Positions 1-5,587 of a stretch of 5,751 nt of DNA are shown piece by piece. This DNA comes from Hyphomicrobiaceae bacterium (lineage in GTDB: Bacteria; Pseudomonadota; Alphaproteobacteria; Rhizobiales; Hyphomicrobiaceae), in contig JAGRKR010000080.1 of assembly GCA_020442225.1 (NCBI GenBank), forward strand, positions 246 to 5,996. Reading direction: 5' to 3'. The translations under genes were made by a program, and so were the position numbers. The notes below the pieces were generated by a model, which worked only from the letters and a program-made list of their open reading frames with translations, had not been told where the DNA came from and ran no database searches. Position 1 is the first letter of the stretch, and each line of letters starts with the position of its first letter.

Positions 1-60
1 CAGAAGGAAGGCATGGCCGCGTTCGTTGCGAAGCGGAAGCCCAACTTCAAGAACCGCTGA
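1..60 (+). CDS. C-terminal end of an enoyl-CoA hydratase-like protein (partial)
   Basis: Frame 1 is open from the window edge to TGA at 58-60 and encodes the last 19 residues, ending EGMAAFVAKRKPNFKNR. This ending, with a QKEGMAAF stretch followed by a basic K-R-K-P-x-F tail, is the usual C-terminus of crotonase-fold enoyl-CoA hydratases, which add water to 2-trans-enoyl-CoA in fatty-acid or aromatic-acid beta-oxidation in the cytoplasm. The catalytic residues and oxyanion-hole segments lie outside the window, so activity cannot be judged. Other crotonase members such as isomerases can share this tail. It converges on the minus-strand membrane-protein gene ending at 79, with only 18 bases between the stop codons and no clear hairpin terminator. 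Confidence 0.72.
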   Translation, partial: QKEGMAAFVAKRKPNFKNR

Positions 61-78
61 GGCGGCGCTCGCTGCGAC

Positions 79-711
79 TCACTTCGCGGCAGGGGTGCGC
101 GGGTAGTCCTGCTTGTGCTCGAGATGGCGGTGGGTGAAGAAGGCGATGGCGCTGATGGCGGCAATCGTCAGCGCGCCGATGACGAACACATGGTTCGCGG
201 CCCAGTCCGCCTTTCGCGTGCCGAGCTTGCCCGACGCCACGAGCCCCACGAGCCCGCCCAGTGCCAGTGCACCCTGGATCGCGCCGAGGCGCGCTCCCAG
301 ACGCAGCATCGCGGGTCGGCGCAGCGAGCTACGGGGATAGCCGACGAGCTTCACGTATGAGACGAGAAGGGCCGCGACAAGCAGCATGGCCACCGCGTAC
401 TGCCAGCCGTGACGCCAGCTCAAGGGCGCCAGCCAGTACATGCCGAGCAGGGACAATGCCCCCCACTCGTAGGTGAGCGCCATGAGTCGCGCGTTGCGTC
501 GCGCGGCGTGCATGATGGTGTCGGGCAGAACCCGATCCGACCGCCAGTGTGGCCGGTTGACAGCGACGGCGCCCATGATCGCCGCCACGGCGAAGAACGC
601 GCCTGCCGCGAAGTTGAGGAGACGATGGTCCGCGGCCGCCGTCCAGGTCATGGCGCCGACGCTCACGAGCAGCGCCAGCAGGACCCACACGACATACTTC
701 TGAAGAGACAT
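79..711 (-). CDS. Six-helix membrane protein of unknown family, paralogue of its upstream neighbour
   Basis: A 210-residue protein that I do not recognise. Hydrophobic stretches suggest six membrane helices near residues 6-22, 31-52, 76-95, 102-124, 141-160 and 171-192, so it is probably an inner-membrane protein. A basic, His-containing tail (HRHLEHK) follows the last helix. It aligns without large gaps to the protein encoded at 759-1367: ARLMALTYEWGALSLLGMYW (75-94) matches ARYMSLVWIWGSLALFTTYW there at about half the positions, and ADWAANHVFVIGA (168-180) matches QDWAGNNIFFFGA. I chose ATG 709-711 because it puts the first helix at the N-terminus. The open frame continues upstream, but that part is Arg-rich, not hydrophobic, and overlaps the neighbouring gene. 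The ribosome site is modest (AGCAGGG, about 7 bases before ATG). A gap of 47 bases from the paralogue suggests co-transcription. There is no visible catalytic motif; conserved Trp and aromatic residues at helix ends are the main shared feature. Confidence 0.85.
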   Translation of the reverse strand: MSLQKYVVWVLLALLVSVGAMTWTAAADHRLLNFAAGAFFAVAAIMGAVAVNRPHWRSDRVLPDTIMHAARRNARLMALTYEWGALSLLGMYWLAPLSWRHGWQYAVAMLLVAALLVSYVKLVGYPRSSLRRPAMLRLGARLGAIQGALALGGLVGLVASGKLGTRKADWAANHVFVIGALTIAAISAIAFFTHRHLEHKQDYPRTPAAK

Positions 712-758
712 GGCTCGGCCCTGCTTCGCTCGGCGGCGCTCGTGCTCGTTGCGCGCCG

Positions 759-1367
759 CTATTTCTGCCCGAAGCGCTTGCTCGACTGCAAGGCCACGAG
801 CGAGATGACGGCGAGCGCCATTGCGCCGAAGAAGAAGATGTTGTTGCCGGCCCAGTCCTGCGATCCCGGCCGCATGCCCGCCACCGTCTTGAAGCGCCAC
901 ATCTTTCCGTCGACGAGCAGGCCGATCATGATCGCGCCCATGCCGACGAGCTGGATGAGCGACAGGTAGCGTGCGATCTTGAGAAGCGTGCGGTCCTCCG
1001 TCTTCGATTCCGCATCACGACCGAGCAGGAACGAGAAGAAGAGACACAGCGCGCCGGCCAGCACGAAGGCGATCACGAACTGCCAGGCTTCCTTCCACTG
1101 CAGCACGGACCAGTAGGTCGTGAACAGCGCCAACGAGCCCCAGATCCAGACGAGGGACATATAGCGGGCGTTGAGGGCGGCGATTTCCGGCTCGCTGGCT
1201 CGCGCGTCCAGCGCCAGCTTGTTCTCGCGCAGGGCGTAGACCGCGAAGAAGATCGGCACGATGCAGGCGATCACCATGTGAACGTAGAATTTCTCGGCCG
1301 CAGCCGTGATGACGAGAAGCGCGACGCTGACGCAGATCACCAGAACCCAAACGATCATTGCAGCCAT
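759..1367 (-). CDS. Six-helix membrane protein of unknown family, first of a tandem pair
   Basis: A 202-residue hydrophobic protein, not assignable to a family I know. Predicted membrane helices lie near residues 3-22, 28-46, 69-88, 93-115, 133-152 and 173-194. The loop between helices 2 and 3 (about 47-68) is charged (RENK, EPE). The loop between helices 5 and 6 carries KMWRFKTVAGMRPGSQDWAG, in which QDWAxN is shared with the paralogue at 79-711. The start ATG at 1365-1367 is preceded by TAGGGGGA in coding sense, a reasonable ribosome site about 4 bases away; a second ATG at codon 4 is possible. It is the first gene of the pair, and 141 bases separate it from the epimerase upstream, so it may have its own promoter. 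A 14-bp perfect palindrome (1397-1410) lies about 30 bases before its start. It ends in TAG at 759-761. The function is unknown; similarity to the neighbour points to an old duplication, because identity is only moderate. Confidence 0.88.
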   Translation of the reverse strand: MAAMIVWVLVICVSVALLVITAAAEKFYVHMVIACIVPIFFAVYALRENKLALDARASEPEIAALNARYMSLVWIWGSLALFTTYWSVLQWKEAWQFVIAFVLAGALCLFFSFLLGRDAESKTEDRTLLKIARYLSLIQLVGMGAIMIGLLVDGKMWRFKTVAGMRPGSQDWAGNNIFFFGAMALAVISLVALQSSKRFGQK

Positions 1368-1396
1368 CGTATCCCCCTATGGCTCGCATTCTTCAT

Positions 1397-1410
1397 TTGC
1401 CGGCCGGCAA
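1397..1410. promoter_or_regulatory. 14-bp perfect palindrome upstream of the membrane-protein pair
   Basis: TTGCCGGCCGGCAA reads identically on both strands. It is centred about 36 bases upstream of the ATG at 1367 (minus strand), between the epimerase stop and the membrane-protein start, a position where a repressor or activator dimer could bind. No T-run follows it on the minus strand, so it is unlikely to be an intrinsic terminator. Its first ten bases recur at 2618-2627 in the region between the epimerase and the 138-residue gene. GC-rich genomes contain many such short palindromes, so function is only inferred. Confidence 0.3.
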
Positions 1411-1451
1411 GGCGACGTCGCACCGAGCCCCGTCCTGCGGACCGGGTCGGC

Positions 1452-1474
1452 GCGCCACATCCTTGCGCCACATC
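1452..1474. repeat. Short direct repeat GCGCCACATC, two copies
   Basis: The ten bases GCGCCACATC occur at 1452-1461 and again at 1465-1474, three bases apart, in the gap between the epimerase stop (1509) and the next gene start (1367). On the minus strand this reads as two GATGTGGCGC boxes with a 13-base period. It could be a regulator-binding pair or a chance duplication; nothing else supports a function. Confidence 0.3.
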
Positions 1475-1508
1475 GAGGCCGCGCTCCCATGAGCCCAGGC
1501 CGCTTCAC

Positions 1509-2522
1509 TCAACACTGGTAATAGGACCGGTACCACGCGATGAAACGGCGAACGCCTTCCGCGATCGGCGTGCTCGGGCGGAACCCGACGTCGCGGACCA
1601 GACGATCGACGTCGGCATAGGTTTCCACCACGTCGCCCGGCTGCAGCGGCAGCAGCGTGCGCTCGGCCTTGCGGCCCAGCTCCGTCTCGATCAGGCCGAG
1701 CAGGTCCAGCAGATGCACGGGCTGGTTGTTGCCGATATTGTAAAGGCGATAGGGAGCCGACGATGTCGCGGAACTCGGCGTCGCGCCCGACCAGTCGGGA
1801 TCGGGTGCCGCCACGGCGTCGAGCGTCCGGCAGACGCCTTCGACCACGTCGTCGACATAGGTGAAGTCGCGGGAATGATTGCCGTGGTTGTAAAGCTCGA
1901 TCGGCTGGCCGGCGAGGATCGCCTTGGCGAACTTGAACATCGCCATGTCCGGCCGGCCCCATGGCCCGTAGACCGTGAAGAAGCGGAGTCCGGTGACCGG
2001 CAGCCGGTAGAGATGCGCGTAAGAGTGCGCCATCAGCTCGTTGGCCTTCTTGGTGGCCGCGTACAGGCTGATGGGATGGTCGACGTTCTGGGAGACGCTG
2101 AACGGCACGTTGGTGTTGGCGCCGTAGACCGAGCTCGATGACGCGAAGACGAGATGCTCGACCTTGGCGTGGCGGCACGCCTCGAGCAGGTTGAGAAAGC
2201 CGACGAGGTTCGAGTTGCCGTAGGAATAGGGGTCCTTCTCGGCATGCCGGACGCCGGCCTGGGCGGCAAGGTGCACGACGCGGTCGGGCCGGGTCTCGCT
2301 GGAGCTGAACAGCGCGTCCATCACGGCGCGGTCGGCGAGATCGCCGCGGATCATGCGGAACGCGCTCGATCCTTCGAGCAACGCCAGACGCGCCTCCTTG
2401 AGGGAGACGTCGTAATAGGGGTTCAGATTGTCGATACCGACGACCTCGTCGCCGCGCTTCAGCAGAGCCTGGGCCGTGTGAAAGCCGATAAAGCCAGCCG
2501 CGCCCGTCACAAGAATGCGCAT
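1509..2522 (-). CDS. lspL: UDP-glucuronate 4-epimerase (CapI/LspL type, extended SDR)
   Basis: A 337-residue NAD-dependent epimerase that interconverts UDP-glucuronate and UDP-galacturonate (EC 5.1.3.6) in the cytoplasm, supplying galacturonate for capsule, LPS or exopolysaccharide. The sequence shows an N-terminal Rossmann motif GAAGFIG (7-13), the acidic Asp31 that would hold the NAD ribose, a Ser run (128-131) and the catalytic Tyr154-x-x-x-Lys158 (YAATK). It also has the typical block FFTVYGPWGRPDMAM (181-195), a sugar-nucleotide stretch RDFTYVDDVVEG (218-229) and the segment APYRLYNIGNN (256-266). Length and motif order fit this subgroup better than UDP-glucose 4-epimerases (GalE). The start ATG at 2520-2522 immediately precedes the RILVTGAAGFIG strand and no longer start is sensible; its ribosome site is weak. 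No glycosyltransferase or polysaccharide-export gene is visible nearby, so it looks solitary here. It is divergent from the 138-residue gene. Close relatives with other uronic-acid substrates cannot be excluded; the symbols capI and uge are used for the same family. Confidence 0.9.
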   Translation of the reverse strand: MRILVTGAAGFIGFHTAQALLKRGDEVVGIDNLNPYYDVSLKEARLALLEGSSAFRMIRGDLADRAVMDALFSSSETRPDRVVHLAAQAGVRHAEKDPYSYGNSNLVGFLNLLEACRHAKVEHLVFASSSSVYGANTNVPFSVSQNVDHPISLYAATKKANELMAHSYAHLYRLPVTGLRFFTVYGPWGRPDMAMFKFAKAILAGQPIELYNHGNHSRDFTYVDDVVEGVCRTLDAVAAPDPDWSGATPSSATSSAPYRLYNIGNNQPVHLLDLLGLIETELGRKAERTLLPLQPGDVVETYADVDRLVRDVGFRPSTPIAEGVRRFIAWYRSYYQC

Positions 2523-2659
2523 ACGTCGCTCGAATCGTTGGTTGACGCCTCTCGCCTTGTCTTAGCAGCCGAGGCCGGCAGGAGCCAGCATGGCGGACGA
2601 CAGCGACGAAGTGGCGCTTGCCGGCCGTTCCCTCTGCCGCCGAGACGGCTGGCATATGA

Positions 2660-2672
2660 GCCACACTGTGGC
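2660..2672. promoter_or_regulatory. Perfect dyad GCCACA-C-TGTGGC in the divergent intergenic region
   Basis: Two 6-base arms (2660-2665 and 2667-2672) are exact reverse complements around one central base. The dyad lies about 70 bases before the ATG at 2741, in the 218-base region between the divergent epimerase and winged-helix-like genes. That is a plausible operator position for a dimeric regulator, possibly the neighbouring gene product itself, but this is inference only. No convincing -35/-10 pair could be fixed for either gene. Confidence 0.3.
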
Positions 2673-2740
2673 GCGGATCGGCCGGGCGGGCGACGAATCA
2701 TGCTACGTTGACTTGAACTCTTCATGGGAGCGGGGGCGCG

Positions 2741-3157
2741 ATGATCGGCTTCCAACGCACGGGAGTTCTCGCTTCGGATATCCTGGGCATGCTGGCCTGG
2801 CGAGGCGGTGGTGTGACCTTCGTCGAGCTGCTGAAGTTCGTGCCGGAGTTGCGCGGTGCGCTGCCGTTCCACGACGAGACCTGTCCACCCATTCTCTACT
2901 GGCAAGGCCTCTGCGAGGATGGCATCGCCGCCATTCGCAGCGCGCTCGACGACGGCTACGTGCAATTGCTGCCGGTGAGCCCCCTCGTCTACGTCCTCGA
3001 CGGATACGTTTCACAGATTCCCCTCGCCTGCGAGCGCAAGAGCTACCGGGAGACCCGCTGGCTGCCGGTCACGTTCGCAGTCACCGAGGCGGGCGCGGAG
3101 ACCGCTGCGCGCGAAGGCCTCGTCATGGCCGCGAACACACGACTGTTCCGCCACTAG
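2741..3157 (+). CDS. Hypothetical 138-residue protein, possible winged-helix fold
   Basis: I do not recognise this protein. It has no signal peptide or membrane helix and is probably cytoplasmic. Its pattern resembles a small winged helix-turn-helix protein: a first helix ILGMLAW (14-20), a T-x-x-E-L-L helix (VTFVELLKFVPEL, 25-37), and a helix followed by a turn and a strand (GIAAIRSALDDGYVQLLPV, 61-79). It ends with a strand and helix resembling the common wing ending Y-x-L-T-x-x-G (FAVTEAGAETAAREG, 112-126). MarR- or PadR-like relatives are therefore possible, but no family signature is clear and the two Cys (48, 97) are not a metal motif. ATG 2741 has a good ribosome site, GGGAG at 2726-2730. 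Codons are strongly GC-ending as in the neighbouring genes, which supports real coding over the longer Arg-rich frame that overlaps it. It stands alone, divergent from the epimerase and followed by a long gap before the PBP gene. Confidence 0.75.
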   Translation: MIGFQRTGVLASDILGMLAWRGGGVTFVELLKFVPELRGALPFHDETCPPILYWQGLCEDGIAAIRSALDDGYVQLLPVSPLVYVLDGYVSQIPLACERKSYRETRWLPVTFAVTEAGAETAAREGLVMAANTRLFRH

Positions 3158-3178
3158 CTCTCGCCTAACGCAATCGAT

Positions 3179-3196
3179 CGGATTGGGGGCGATCCG
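3179..3196 (+). terminator. Terminator-like hairpin after the 138-residue gene
   Basis: CGGATTG and CGATCCG pair as a 7-base stem with one G-U wobble around a GGGG loop, 21 bases after the stop codon at 3155-3157. The position suits a terminator, but no U-run follows (the next bases are CCTGTCC), so efficient intrinsic termination is doubtful. Confidence 0.3.
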
Positions 3197-3260
3197 CCTG
3201 TCCATTGCGTGCGGGCACCCGATGTCTCGATCCCGAAATGTGCCGCCGCCGCCGATGACG

Positions 3261-3325
3261 GTATTGTCTAGGAATTCAATCAGAAAACGGAATATCAGAG
3301 TTAACTGCACGTAAATAATGGCCCC
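3261..3325 (+). promoter_or_regulatory. AT-rich putative promoter island upstream of the PBP gene
   Basis: This stretch stands out as AT-rich in otherwise GC-rich DNA. AATAAT at 3314-3319 matches the sigma-70 type -10 consensus at five of six positions. No good -35 box sits 16-18 bases upstream; a TTGTCT at 3264-3269 is too far from it. A start just after 3319 would leave a leader of about 180 bases before GTG 3508. The palindromes GAATTC and GTTAAC also fall here. The promoter call rests on composition and position only. Confidence 0.35.
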
Positions 3326-3507
3326 ATAGCATGCGGCTTGGGGAGCGCTCGAGGCTACGGCGTCGCGCGCGTGGGACGCAGGGATTGCGATCGGCAGTAC
3401 GTGGGCAGGCATGCTCATTGCCGGCGCCATCTCGTTTCCGCGCGAGGTGCGGAGTTCCGCTCGTCTCCCTCTTCGAGGACGTCGGTCTTCTGGCGCATGA
3501 GGGCGGG

Positions 3508-5541
3508 GTGAAGGAGACTTCGAACAGCAAGGCAGCGCCGGCCGGAAAGGTGAAGCGGCGGCATGCGAGCTTCAGCTTGAAGCTGAAGCTGCTCGTGCTC
3601 GGGCCCATCGTCGTCTCGCTGCTCTGCGTGGCGTTCCTCTCCGTCGTCTTCCTCTATTTCACACTCGTTCTTCCCTCCCCGTTGACCGTCGAGCAACGTC
3701 AGGGGGCGCCCGTCGTGCGCATTCTGGCGCGTGACGGCTCGGTCCTCGCCGAGCGCGGCTCCGGCCGGGGCTACGTCCCGCTGGACCTGATGCCGCGACA
3801 GCTCGTGGAAGCGGTCGTCGCCACGGAGGACAGGCGGTTCTTCCAGCACTGGGGCCTCGACCCGCGCGGGCTGTTACGGGCGTTCTTCACCAACTTGCGC
3901 GCCGGCCGCTACATGCAGGGCGGCTCGACGATCACCCAGCAGCTCGCCAAGAACCTGTTCCTGCACTCGAACAGGACGCTCGGCCGCAAGATCGACGAGC
4001 TGCTGCTCGCCTTGTGGCTGGAATTGCGGCTGAGCAAGCGCGACATCCTCGAGGTGTACCTCAACCGCGTCTACTTCGGCAGCGGGGCCTATGGCGTCGA
4101 ATCGGCGGCGCGCACCTATTTCGGCAAGCCGGCGACCAAGCTCACGCTGGCCGAATCCGCGCTGCTGGCCGGCATGCTCAAGGCGCCGTCGCGTTATTCC
4201 CCGTCGGCCAAGCCGGGCTTGGCGCGCGCCCGTGCCCGTGTCGTTCTCGCCAATATGCACGCGGCAGGCTTCATCTCGAAGCCGCAGCTTCGAACGGCGC
4301 TGGCGTTTTCGCTGCGCTTCCGCATGGAGGAGCAGCAGAAGAAGGAGCGGGGGCTCGAGTACGCCGTCGACCACGTTCTCGAGAGCTTGCCGGACCTCGT
4401 GTTGCCACGTCACGGCAGGATCTCCGTCGAGACGACCATCGACGCCGACTTGCAGCGGCTCGCTCAGGCCGCGATCACGCGCAGCCTCGAGCGTGATGCC
4501 GCCCGCTTCAAGGCCGGGCAGGCCGCACTCGTCATGCTCGACAGGGACGGCGCCGTCAGGGTGATCGTCGGTGGGCGTTCCTACAAGACGAGCCAATTCA
4601 ATCGCGCCAGCAAGGCGCGCCGGCAACCGGGCTCGGCCTTCAAGCCGATCGTCTACCTGACGGCTGTGGAAACGGGGCTTCTTCCCGACAGCGAGGTCAA
4701 GGATATCCCTGTGGTCGTCGATGGCTGGATGCCGCGCAACACGAGCGGGCAGTATCGCGGCAGCATGACGTTGCGCGACGCCCTGTCGGGCTCGGTCAAC
4801 TCGGTCGCCGTGCGGCTGCTGCTCGAGTCGGGCATCGCCAAGGTCAAGGAGACCGCCAGACGTCTCGGCATTCACTCGACGCTCGGCAGCGATGCCTCCA
4901 TCGCGCTCGGCACCTCGGAGGTCACGCTGCTGGAGCTGACGTCGGCCTACGTGCCATTCGCGAACGGCGGCTATGCGCGCCAACCCTACGTTGTTCGTCG
5001 CGTGGTCAGCGAGGACGGTACGGTGCTGTTCAAGCGGCGTGGCAAGGACCAGCCGGGCGGGCGCTCAGCGCGGGCCGACGAGCCCGTCGTCAGCCGCAAG
5101 CACATCGGCGCCATGAACGACATGCTCAACGCCGTCGTCGTCCAGGGCACGGGGCGAGGCGCCGTCATTCCCCTTCATCCCGTCGGCGGCAAGACCGGCA
5201 CGAGCCAGGACTACCGCGACGCGTGGTTCATCGGCTACTCCGCCCGCTTCGTCACAGGGGTATGGCTCGGCAACGACGATGCACGGCCGATGCGGCAGGT
5301 CACGGGCGGCGGCCTGCCGACCAGGATCTGGCGCGAGGTGATGCTGGCCGCGCATCGGGGCTTGAGGCCCATTGCGTTGCCGGGCACCATCGTTTGGCAG
5401 CCCGCCTCTCCGCCACTCGTCGTGGGCGAGGCCGGGGACCGCGTCAAGCCACGCATGCTCGAGGCTGCCGGCGGACCCGTGGCGCCCGCGCGCGGCTCCG
5501 GCTGGGGCCTGGACTTTCTTGCGCGCCTGTTCGGCAAGTAA
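3508..5541 (+). CDS. Bifunctional class A penicillin-binding protein (PBP1A-like, GT51 plus transpeptidase)
   Basis: A 677-residue inner-membrane enzyme that polymerises lipid II into glycan strands and crosslinks the stem peptides in the periplasm. Numbering is from GTG 3508. A short basic cytoplasmic tail precedes one membrane anchor (about 28-53). The GT51 domain follows, with catalytic Glu107 in ATEDRRFF, QGGSTITQQLAKN (137-149) and the SKRDILEVYLNRVYFG block (176-191). The transpeptidase domain shows all three active-site motifs: S376-A-F-K379, S429-V-N431 and K562-T-G564 (GGKTGTSQD). It is shorter than the roughly 800-850 residues of enterobacterial PBP1A, with little space between the domains, so the OB-like insert appears absent. 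GTG 3508 is preferred because GAGGG lies 4 bases upstream and it gives a normal N-terminus. GTG 3550 is an alternative, and ATG 3331 would add an atypical 59-residue extension. It converges on the copper chaperone gene with a 46-base gap. mrcA, ponA or pbpC names cannot be separated from sequence alone. Confidence 0.93.
   Translation: MKETSNSKAAPAGKVKRRHASFSLKLKLLVLGPIVVSLLCVAFLSVVFLYFTLVLPSPLTVEQRQGAPVVRILARDGSVLAERGSGRGYVPLDLMPRQLVEAVVATEDRRFFQHWGLDPRGLLRAFFTNLRAGRYMQGGSTITQQLAKNLFLHSNRTLGRKIDELLLALWLELRLSKRDILEVYLNRVYFGSGAYGVESAARTYFGKPATKLTLAESALLAGMLKAPSRYSPSAKPGLARARARVVLANMHAAGFISKPQLRTALAFSLRFRMEEQQKKERGLEYAVDHVLESLPDLVLPRHGRISVETTIDADLQRLAQAAITRSLERDAARFKAGQAALVMLDRDGAVRVIVGGRSYKTSQFNRASKARRQPGSAFKPIVYLTAVETGLLPDSEVKDIPVVVDGWMPRNTSGQYRGSMTLRDALSGSVNSVAVRLLLESGIAKVKETARRLGIHSTLGSDASIALGTSEVTLLELTSAYVPFANGGYARQPYVVRRVVSEDGTVLFKRRGKDQPGGRSARADEPVVSRKHIGAMNDMLNAVVVQGTGRGAVIPLHPVGGKTGTSQDYRDAWFIGYSARFVTGVWLGNDDARPMRQVTGGGLPTRIWREVMLAAHRGLRPIALPGTIVWQPASPPLVVGEAGDRVKPRMLEAAGGPVAPARGSGWGLDFLARLFGK
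3568..3590. repeat. Perfect 11+1+11 bp inverted repeat inside the PBP gene start
   Basis: AGCTTCAGCTT (3568-3578) and AAGCTGAAGCT (3580-3590) are exact reverse complements around a single G. The repeat covers codons 21-28 of the PBP gene (SFSLKLKL), just before the membrane anchor. In mRNA it would fold as a 10-bp stem with a three-base loop about 60 bases after the start codon. It may simply follow from alternating Ser/Phe and Lys/Leu codons, but it could also slow early translation or bind a regulator. Confidence 0.6.
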
Positions 5542-5566
5542 AGCGCAAGCCGCGAAGCGATCGGCA

Positions 5567-5576
5567 GCGCATGCGC
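5567..5576. repeat. 10-bp palindrome between convergent genes
   Basis: GCGCATGCGC is a perfect palindrome in the 46-base gap between the PBP stop (5541) and the stop of the convergent copper chaperone gene (5588). Flanking bases allow only a short bulged stem and no T-run follows on either strand, so it is at best a weak bidirectional terminator. Confidence 0.2.
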
Positions 5577-5587
5577 CGAGCGGCACC

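Larger units (their letters stand above)
3158..3507. other. 350-base intergenic region before the PBP gene
   Basis: No convincing gene lies here. The first part (3158-3260) is GC-rich and carries a hairpin at 3179-3196. The middle (about 3261-3325) is distinctly AT-richer than the rest of the window and looks like a promoter island. The last part (3331-3507) is open in the PBP reading frame from an ATG at 3331, but it would encode an Arg-rich, non-hydrophobic 59-residue extension unlike a PBP N-terminus. The 3331 ATG has no ribosome site. I read this part as an untranslated leader. Confidence 0.55.

Noticed and set aside
61..78. Terminator between the convergent hydratase and membrane-protein genes
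   Set aside because: The gap is only 18 bases and shows no stable hairpin followed by a T-run on either strand.
1278..2141. Plus-strand open frame of 287 codons opposite the epimerase and the membrane-protein start
   Set aside because: Antisense shadow rich in Arg, His and Asp, spanning an intergenic gap and two real genes without any recognisable domain.
1393..2664. Long minus-strand open frame (423 codons) overlapping the epimerase
   Set aside because: It is an out-of-frame shadow of the epimerase gene, Arg/Pro-rich with no motif, while the other frame has complete SDR motifs.
2708..2713. TTGACT as a -35 box for the 138-residue gene
   Set aside because: The position 17 bases downstream is GC-only sequence next to the ribosome site, with no -10 element.
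2590..3168. Plus-strand open frame of 192 codons with an AGGAG-like site before its ATG
   Set aside because: It overlaps the 138-residue gene in another frame, is extremely Arg-rich and lacks any plausible fold; third-position GC bias supports the 2741 frame instead.
3011..3430. Minus-strand open frame of 139 codons across the gap before the PBP gene
   Set aside because: It overlaps the end of the 138-residue gene, its only hydrophobic part is the translated AT-rich island, and no ribosome site or family pattern is visible.
3874..4983. Minus-strand open frame of 369 codons opposite the PBP gene
   Set aside because: An antisense shadow typical of high-GC DNA; the plus strand has all the class A PBP motifs.
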